A stretch of 64,000 nt of DNA from Distichodus sexfasciatus (taxonomy: Eukaryota > Chordata > Actinopteri > Characiformes > Distichodontidae), in NCBI GenBank assembly GCA_032718565.1, contig JAVGVS010000184.1, forward strand, positions 1 through 64,000, given 5' to 3'. The notes beneath the pieces are model-generated. The model saw only the letters and a list, made by a program, of their open reading frames with translations. It was not told where the DNA came from and did no database searches. Numbering within the stretch: position 1 is the first letter of the stretch; each line of letters starts with the position of its first letter. Positions 57,301 through 64,000 of the stretch are shown here, one piece after another. Both the position numbers and the translations under genes were made by a program.

Positions 57301-60065
57301 AAAAGCCAGGGAGCTGGGCCAGATATGAAATTAGATTTACAGTCAGTTCCAGAAAACAAAGACAGAAACAAGTCAAGGCTTTAATGCATCTGCGTATCAG
57401 GTTCCTTTGCGTTATATACAGGGTCCGAGACTTTTATTTTTAGAACTATTTACTTACCATCAATTCCACTCTTTTTTTACTTTGTGCCGTTTGCGATTCT
57501 CCATTTAGGACAATCCAGCGACGTTTGCATGGCCATATGTAACTTCACCCAGAGCAGGACTGGAAAAAATAGAGGAAGTCATACAGATATACAAGAACCT
57601 ATTAATTGAGAACGACAGGCCTATAGACTGGAACTGTGAGGACGAGTATGCAGAACACACTGCTGCACTTCTTGCTAAAACTTCAGGTAATCTGGATCAA
57701 TGATGTGTTACTTGTAGAGGTATAAGAAATTCAGATATATAGAGAAGTAAACACTGTTTTATTAAAATGTCAAAGGAATTTATCTATTCAAATGTCCAAA
57801 TTCTTAAATTAGATGGCTTTTATGTGTGCAAATAATTCAGTTGGACTAAACTTTTTAAATATTATAACATGTATATTATAATAGGACACAAAACATGGAG
57901 AATCAATATTTCGTTCTGAAAAATGCCAGTAATGCCGGGCTTTTTATTGGACAAACTTAATTATTCTGATACTGATTTGTTAACTGTATAACTGAATACT
58001 TTTTAAAATTTATATGACACATTATGTGGTTATGGATCAACATGGAGTTATAGGCTCTGGGGTTCAACAGTTGTCATTTTAGGTTCTCCTGGAACCCCAA
58101 ATCTTACATTGACCAACACAGAGTTACAGTCACTTAGACAACTTTCTCACTAAGACCACCACTGTCAACCAAGACTTAAACTCGCTGCCCACAGAGACTG
58201 AGTCTTTAGAATTACTATTTGATGAAAACTTTATTTACATACAAGCAGAAGTACATACAAGACCATAGTATTTTAATTATACAGTATTTCAAAGATATTA
58301 TATAAAACAATCATTTGATATTCACTTTATAGTAACATTTACTTTTTACTTTTTCTCCATCTTAGCCATCCCAGAGTGTCACTGCTCTTGTACAAATTCA
58401 GTTTATACACCTTTGATGGCAATCAAGAAGACCAGATCTGCTTCAACTCTACCCACATCTAGATCTTCACCAGCTTCTGCCTTAACACACCAGAATGAAG
58501 CACCTAAAGCACATGAGTCTGTAGCCAGTTATGAAGCACTTGATTCAACTCTGTCACCACTTGCATCAAATCCTAGTCCTTCAGCCAAGCTCCACACAAA
58601 TTCGAAACTCTTTGGTGAACATTATGATTCAACACATGATAATTTCCTAAACTTTGTTTTTACCACCACCTCAGATTTAACAGATGAGAGCTTTGCAAGA
58701 ACGAAAGGTGCACTTTCATCTGATACTTTGTCTCCCATCACACCTTTTATGGAAATCCCAAGAAAACCAGAAAGAACCGCTTCCGTTCTCCAGTTTTCAG
58801 CGCAGAGATCAGACAGAAGATCCACCCTGGCAGTGGCCAAGAGATCTTTACATGCCCAAATAAAAGGAAGGCTGCCCGAGTTTTACTCTGAGCTACTGCA
58901 GAGCTGGACTGCTTCAACCACATCTCACCCTTCCAAAAGCCTTAAGAAGGATTATAGAGGTCTAGAGGTGGCTCCTGGAGAATTGGGGGAACAATTCCAG
59001 ACCCCTCATTTTGACAAAAACAGCGCATTGTCCTCTACTGAGGATGCTTCAAATAACATAATCCCTGCTCCTAAGAGTCCTGTTGACGTCAAAGCTCCCA
59101 CACGTCTCCAGACACACCTTCACGTGGTAGCATCCTTGCAAGAGCGTGGGATTAAATCCAGCACAGAGGCAACAGATCGCCATGGTGAGACTTGTTAAAA
59201 CTGTGTATAGACTACTAAAGATGTTTAGGAATTCTCTCGCTGATCATGCCAATAACAATTCAGATAAGACAATGTGATGACGCTTAACTATAGTGTTTAA
59301 AAAGTCTGCCTGAGCTTGTCCATCCCACTTCTGACACCAAATGTTTCAGGCAGAAGAGCATGATACACAAACCAGAGATCAATAGCAGTGCCAGTGCAGC
59401 TTTTATTTTTACTAAACCATCACAAAACCTCAGTACAAAAGGATTTGACTTTGCATGGGACACTTGCGCAACATTGATCAGATAACGTTGATTGTTCTCT
59501 GTTCCATAGTGGAAGAGGCTGTTAAATGTTGCATCAGTCTTAAAACCAACTCGATGTTGTCTAGTCATAATGACGTGACTTTTAGAGGAAGGAAGCAGAC
59601 AAGACTGCAAAATCTGATAACTAGGATTACCGTGCTCCAATCTGGCCTAAACCAACCATTAGGTTACAAATAAGAACATAAAAGCTGTGAGTTGTGTAAG
59701 TGTAAAGTTAGGCACAATGTGTCTGATGTAACGTTCACAAGACCAGCAATTGGAGGGAAGGTATCCAGGTGGGTATCAGGCATCCATTACTAGAACTGCT
59801 TACTACTAACAAAAAGTTATGTTTGAAATTTATCCAATGATAAAACATCTTGTCATTCTCAGATTCCGGTTACCAAAAGAATCCTGACGAAAGAAAAGAG
59901 TCCAGAGGTCATTTAGAGAGACGCTCAGGGAAAGGCTTTCATAAGAGAGACAATCGAGTCCTTCATAACGCTACCGACATAACGTTGATCATCACATCTG
60001 CGTGCATCGTACTACTGCTCATCACTGTCCTCCTTTTCTGTAAGCAACAGAGAAGTGTGAGTTAA
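54390..60065 (+). CDS. csf1: colony-stimulating factor 1 (macrophage CSF), long teleost type
   Basis: Seven coding exons join in frame with GT-AG borders: 54390-54422, 54496-54609, 54788-54850, 55375-55545, 57509-57686, 58366-59184 and 59863-60065. They encode 526 residues, near mammalian membrane CSF1 length. CSF1 is the ligand of the CSF1R kinase and drives macrophage survival and differentiation. Visible parts are a signal peptide (hydrophobic core 15-26), a four-helix cytokine domain about 30-195 with Cys34, 58, 74, 118, 170 and a C-H-C-S-C cluster at 191-195, a Ser/Thr/Pro-rich stalk encoded mainly by one 819-bp exon, a transmembrane helix about 499-519, and a very short tail. The ATG has A at -3 and G at +4, and an in-frame stop lies upstream. 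The large stalk suggests the long paralogue (csf1a), but the paralogue is not proven. The last exon can also end at a GTGAGT donor (60057), giving another tail. Confidence 0.95.
54423..54495 (+). other. very short csf1 intron 1 (73 bp)
   Basis: Donor GTAAAG and acceptor TTCTAG remove 73 bp and keep KK|VRHLCSFF in frame. This yields the hydrophobic signal-peptide core. Confidence 0.75.
55238..55257. repeat. poly-T tract in csf1 intron 3
   Basis: Run of about 20 T residues in the intron before the exon at 55375. Confidence 0.8.
56430..56442. repeat. left target-site duplication of the RTE insertion
   Basis: AATTGATGCAGGT, repeated exactly at 57018-57030. Confidence 0.85.
56443..57017 (+). mobile_element. 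5'-truncated RTE-clade LINE (reverse transcriptase C-terminus) in csf1 intron 4
   Basis: The insert encodes the region after the reverse-transcriptase core: motifs 'LLYNSNVKSVLLFGSECW', 'RRICQIFWPNKISNQQLY', 'RRLRWLGHVLRM' and 'GKRKPGRPKNTWRR' are typical of RTE-clade elements. The frame is interrupted by a TAG at about 56897 and then continues (ELQKMNLSWGEAQHAAKD..RWRELIEALCPTG) to the natural end with TGA at about 57011-57013. An exact 13-bp duplication (AATTGATGCAGGT) flanks it. It is dead on arrival: 575 bp with no endonuclease or catalytic RT motifs. It lies in the same orientation as csf1. Confidence 0.9.
57018..57030. repeat. right target-site duplication of the RTE insertion
   Basis: Second exact copy of AATTGATGCAGGT, immediately after the LINE 3' end. 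Confidence 0.85.
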
Positions 60066-60165
60066 AACAGCAATATTAACTTAGATCTTCATCTTTAGCA
60101 CAACATGTGGCCACATGAATAAGCAGATATCAATTTTCGTTTTGTTTGCTCTTTCTTTATAACAG

Positions 60166-60213
60166 AATAACAGATGACTCTTTTACGCGCCAAGAGGCTC
60201 TGAAGAGCAAAGG
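60166..60213 (+). other. candidate alternative last coding exon of csf1
   Basis: If the exon at 59863 is spliced at the GTGAGT after position 60056, the AACAG acceptors at 60165 or 60173 would add NNR-stop or MTLLRAKRL-stop in frame. Either tail is short. A GTATTT donor-like site follows at 60214. Direct read-through to the TAA at 60063-60065 is the simplest model. Confidence 0.35.
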
Positions 60214-60967
60214 TATTTTTTCAGAAATGTATTTGTACAGTAACGTAGTCTGAAGAGTTTTGGTTTTGCCTGGTGTTCTTGGAAAATTTCCAATTTTCAT
60301 GTGTTGCATTTAGATAGATGGAGGTTTTTCATCTGCGAGGAGATAAAGAACTGCACAAAATGTACAAAAACAAAATGCATATTTCCTCATTTTGAAAAGA
60401 GCAAATAATGTGATCTAATGACAGTAAAAGTTTCTTTTCTGAAATATTCCTCTTATCATAAGAAAAAAAAGTCTTGTTTTAATTCACCATGTTACAGTAT
60501 TGTTTTGTTATTTTTACTAATGTACATACAAGCTGTTAACATATAAATACTTTAAGTAATGTATTTTTATACAAACTTCTCAATACAAGATTGATTTGCC
60601 ATATAAATACTCTATGTTAAAGGGGCCACTCCACTCACATGAGCGGTAATGGTGCATTTTTCAGAGTAACGTGGACATGAAATGAAAGGGATTTTGCTAT
60701 CTTATCATCCAAAAACATGCCTATATATGCCAGATTTCTGAGATTCTTACTAACATTATTATTATTTATTGTTGTGTGACTTTGCTGTAATTATTTACTT
60801 GCTTTAATTGACAAATAGCACTCGTTGAAACCAGTGAGAATATGAATGATTATAAATTCCATTTATAATGCCTTAGCATTAATTATATATCAGACATATA
60901 CCAGATCTGGCAGCCCCAGGCATCATTCCTGTGCCTGCGACTAAAAGGGCCCCCAAATCTGTCATTC

Positions 60968-60970
<3 letters not shown>

Positions 60971-61004
<34 letters not shown>
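60971..61004. repeat. (CA)n microsatellite
   Basis: About 17 CA units. Confidence 0.9.
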
Positions 61005-61007
<3 letters not shown>

Positions 61008-61260
61008 CTTTGACGTCATTCAGCACGCTGCTGTTTATAAGATACAAGTGAGACATGGCGCCACATTAGGAACGTTTCATATGAATGTCGTGCGATTTTA
61101 CTGTACAAGTGTGAGTCGGTAACACAGTTAAGACCTTCTCACGCTCCATCTTTAATCACTCCACAAAATGCTGCCTCCATGTGCTCGTGTGAAAGTCAAA
61201 ATCACAAAAAGAGAAGAAACACATACATATAATATACACGTCAATGTGACAAATAAATAT

Positions 61261-62011
61261 TACACATTAATGCTTTTGTCGACAATAAAATGGCAAAAAT
61301 AAATAAATAAATGCAGTGCTGTGTCTGTATTTACCGCATTCAAACGCCTCACGATGAGCCACGCGCCCGAGAAGCATTTTGAACTTCCGTTGACGCGACT
61401 CTGTGTTGAGACCCTGCCACCGCCTGCGCCCCTCTGAACATGTGCAATGTGTTTTTCACACAGCCGGGTCCGTCCCTTTCTGAAATTTCGCTTTATTTTG
61501 AGTGATGTTGAAACCAGCCATCGGTGCGTCCCCCGAAAGAATGGTTGCTATGTACAGTACATTAATTAGCAAATGACGTCGTTGAAATCGTGCAGTTGCC
61601 ATCCAGGTGTTTTCTAAAACAATAGTCCGAGGTATAATTATAGCTACATAGTTGTCACACCATAAAGCGTTCCCTGAAATGTAGTTAAAAAAAATACTAG
61701 ACACGTAAACAATGATGGGCTGCTGAAAAATATTAATACGATGAAAAATAAATATGAATCTAATATCTACTATAGATGGCATTTTCTCGCTTCTATAATA
61801 TGTTGTAAATATCAACTGTTGCGTGTCAATAAACGCTAATGCTCTGTTGGCTCACATTTATCTGCATGTAACATAACAGATGTGGCAGCCGGCTCGGATC
61901 GAACACTAATAAAAGCGACATAACGTAGTAAAAGGTTGCTCTAAATTGCGTTGAGCATCCAGGATTTGCCACATTAGCCACTGAGAAACCCGTCCTTTCC
62001 GTTCAGCAGAG
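61261..62011. other. no gene seen
   Basis: CpG-containing sequence of unknown nature. The 119-codon minus-strand ORF at 61456-61815 has no recognised domain and is not supported. Confidence 0.5.
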
Positions 62012-62097
62012 CTAACATTTCGTTGTGGTGCACTGTGTGCTGTACTGTGGTGTGTTCACAATGACAAATAATCACTCACTTTCACTTTCTGTACAAA
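62012..62097 (+). mobile_element. 3' fragment of tRNA-derived SINE
   Basis: 'ACATTTCGTTGTGGTGCACT' followed by 'GTGTGTTCACAATGACAAAT' and the AATCACTCACTTTC tail. Head missing. Same family as 6681-6900. Confidence 0.75.
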
Positions 62098-63838
62098 TAC
62101 TAAATTGAGATATCATCGAATTGTATAAACTTACAGTACATACTGTATATGTTATAATGACGGAAAAAACATTCGAACATATTAACATACGTAAAGACTG
62201 TTTGTTGAAATTATCTCATACATTAACCAATACATAAATTACACTAAAACTATTTTTTACAACTTAAATATAAAATCCTTTATTTTTCAGCTCTTGCAGG
62301 CACTAAACAGCAGCGGCCGCATTGATCGGACTAGAATCCATTACGTTTGGTGCCTTCTTAATTGAAGGGCTCATATACACGGCCCAGTTGGTAAAGTAAC
62401 GTCCCTGACACCTAATAAACGAGGAATCGAACCTCAAAGCTTTTGGTAATACGCTTGTAAACAGCCTGTAAACCGGACAAACACAGGGGACAGGGTTTTG
62501 AGATGATTGATTATTTAACCCTTCACCCAACTGCTAATCTGCCACGAAGCGGCGCTGCAGCTCAGAGAATATCGGAAAAATCAAACGTAAATACGTGCGA
62601 GCATTTCTCCAAAATGTGAGGATGATTTTATTGCTTAAATTCAGAATGTCCTTACACATACAACCCTTCTTCTGCGTAATAACGAATTAATTCATTGTGT
62701 TTGTAAGGTTCATTCCAGGGTTAATTTCAGCATGCTTATAACACTTCGCAAATTTGTTCAATATTTGACAGAAATAAATCAATAGTGATTAACAATCTGT
62801 ATCATGAGAAAGTCATGGTAGATCAAATGTTTCTCTGGCAGAGATTTACATTTGTTGATGTTGTTAATGAAGCAATCTGTTGTTAATGAAGCAATCCCGT
62901 TTCTAATTTATGTTATGACATAACTACATCATTACTTGTATTCACAGTGTTCCTAACACGTTTTCACTGTAATAAACCAACTTTGTCTAAATGTCAATAG
63001 CAGCATTGACTGATTACTGTCTCACTTTTGCTTCAAGCTCTGCATATATATTTAAGTTCGCCCTTTATGATTTATGTAAGGCAATGAGGAGTAGCATTAA
63101 GACTGATGATGTAGAGAGACAGAAAAATTGTGTGCTCCTTCATCTGCAATTATCTAATCTGAGGTTATCACGATCATAGATCTGCTGATTATTCTCAGAA
63201 ACTGCAGCCAACCAAACTGGTCAGGGGCTTTTTTCAATTTCTGCTAATTCCAAACTAACAGAAATCAAAATACTAAAAAAAACATTGGATAGTCATATAT
63301 GTCTAAGAAGTGAAATATTCAGTCAGTTTATCAAAGCAGGAAGTCTTGGTAATTATCTGGATGTTAACACAAACATTTGAGGCAAATGACAAATGTCTTT
63401 TTGTCATGATTTAATTCATTCTTTGGATAAATGAAAAATTTCTAAATAAGTAATGATATTAAACTTTACAGAGCTAGAGTGAAAACGAGATTCAGTTCAG
63501 TTCTTTTTTAGATGCACAAACAAGTTCCTTCCTAACAGGATGTACGTGTGTTTGGTTATAGCAATGACAGTGTAATCAGATCAAAAATGTATTTTGAGTT
63601 CTATTTGGGTTTCAGAAGTTTACCTGCCTTCTAAAATTAACTTTTTCTTTTCTCAGTTACTCTAATCACATACGCAACACTGAAGAGTAATTGATTATTC
63701 TGTAAATAGCGTAACAATAAAAAAAGCTAAATATGCATTTCAGTTTATGGCACCTTTTCACAAAAATGTACACAATTTCCCAAAAAAGGTCATGCATTGA
63801 ACTGGCATGAAAGTCACCTGAAAATGTTTTTTATGTGC
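62098..63838. other. no gene seen
   Basis: AT-rich sequence. It may hold the 3' untranslated region of the minus-strand coding segment at 63839-64000. Confidence 0.5.
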
Positions 63839-64000
63839 TTACTCTGTGGTCTTTTTGAAGACAACCAAGCTGTAATTTACAGATAACTCGTTACTTTCAT
63901 CGCTGGTGCTGCTTTCGCTGCTTTCGCTGCTGGTTATGCTGTCTTTCCGGTTTCCTGTAGGCCTTAATGCTTGGCTCTCTGTATCCTCAGTGTCCTCAGG
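63839..64000 (-). CDS. possible C-terminal coding end of an acidic Ser/Glu-rich protein, runs off the window
   Basis: On the minus strand an open frame enters from the window edge and runs 53 codons to TAA at 63839-63841. It is rich in Ser, Glu, Asp and Thr, with repeated S-x-E units (SSESSESSTSDESNE) that resemble secretory-pathway phosphorylation sites, then a more ordinary end (LSVNYSLVVFKKTTE). Proteins of the secretory calcium-binding phosphoprotein type, such as osteopontin, look like this, but the fragment is too short to identify. A simple repeat read in a lucky frame is the alternative. Confidence 0.35.
   Translation of the reverse strand, partial: PEDTEDTESQALRPTGNRKDSITSSESSESSTSDESNELSVNYSLVVFKKTTE

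Larger units (their letters stand above)
60066..61260 (+). other. probable csf1 3' untranslated region and flank
   Basis: AT-rich, with a (CA)n run at 60971-61004. AATAAA hexamers occur only from about 61255 onward and again at about 61290-61312, so a 3' UTR of roughly 1.2 kb is possible. The exact end is unknown. Confidence 0.4.

Noticed and set aside
58622..58840. ORF antisense to the large csf1 exon
   Set aside because: Shadow of the real csf1 coding frame.
59284..59640. 118-codon minus-strand ORF with a hydrophobic segment, in csf1 intron 6
   Set aside because: No recognisable family. The surrounding sequence looks like an old repeat fragment, and no supporting signals were seen.
61456..61815. 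119-codon minus-strand ORF
   Set aside because: No recognisable domain, AT-rich composition, and no splice or promoter context.
1..64000. CRISPR arrays, operons, phage or bacterial features
   Set aside because: No regularly spaced direct repeats with unique spacers. Gene structure and repeat content are those of a fish nuclear genome.

Overview
The window looks like a stretch of a teleost fish nuclear genome. It is mostly non-coding, with GT-AG split genes, long CA/GA microsatellites, tRNA-derived SINEs, LINE tails, and many miniature inverted-repeat DNA transposons (hAT and Tc1/mariner type) whose target-site duplications can still be read. The SINE families suggest an ostariophysan/otocephalan fish, but this is an inference. 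I saw no prokaryotic or organelle features and no CRISPR array.

Layout. From 1 to about 30.8 kb there is no gene I can support. This part holds SINEs, hAT and mariner MITEs, simple repeats (including a GA tract of about 160 bp near 28.2 kb) and unique sequence that may include regulatory elements. At 30.8-31.3 kb lies a CpG-rich block with a compact 92-codon ORF flanked by a TATA-like box and an ATTAAA signal. From 32.05 to 37.0 kb, on the minus strand, is a complete six-coding-exon class III small leucine-rich proteoglycan gene (opticin preferred, epiphycan as alternative). From 37 to 54.4 kb is a transposon-rich intergenic region with two neighbouring copies of one hAT family, a second hAT family and a 234-bp fold-back element. 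From 54.39 to about 60.2 kb, on the plus strand, is a complete colony-stimulating factor 1 (M-CSF) gene of seven coding exons, with a 5'-truncated RTE-clade LINE insertion in one intron. The last 160 bases carry, on the minus strand, the possible C-terminal end of a serine/glutamate-rich protein that runs off the window.

The two certain genes are divergent, with start codons 17.4 kb apart, and both encode extracellular products: a secreted matrix proteoglycan and a membrane-anchored cytokine. There is no reason to think they work together. Their linkage helps orthology, because human CSF1 and OPTC are both on chromosome 1 while EPYC is on chromosome 12.

I found no convincing novel biological system. 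The points most worth a second look are the 92-codon ORF/CpG block at 31 kb, the paired loss of one conserved disulfide in CSF1, the fold-back and clustered MITEs, an unidentified repeat pair near 0.7 and 3.9 kb, and the terminal acidic exon.
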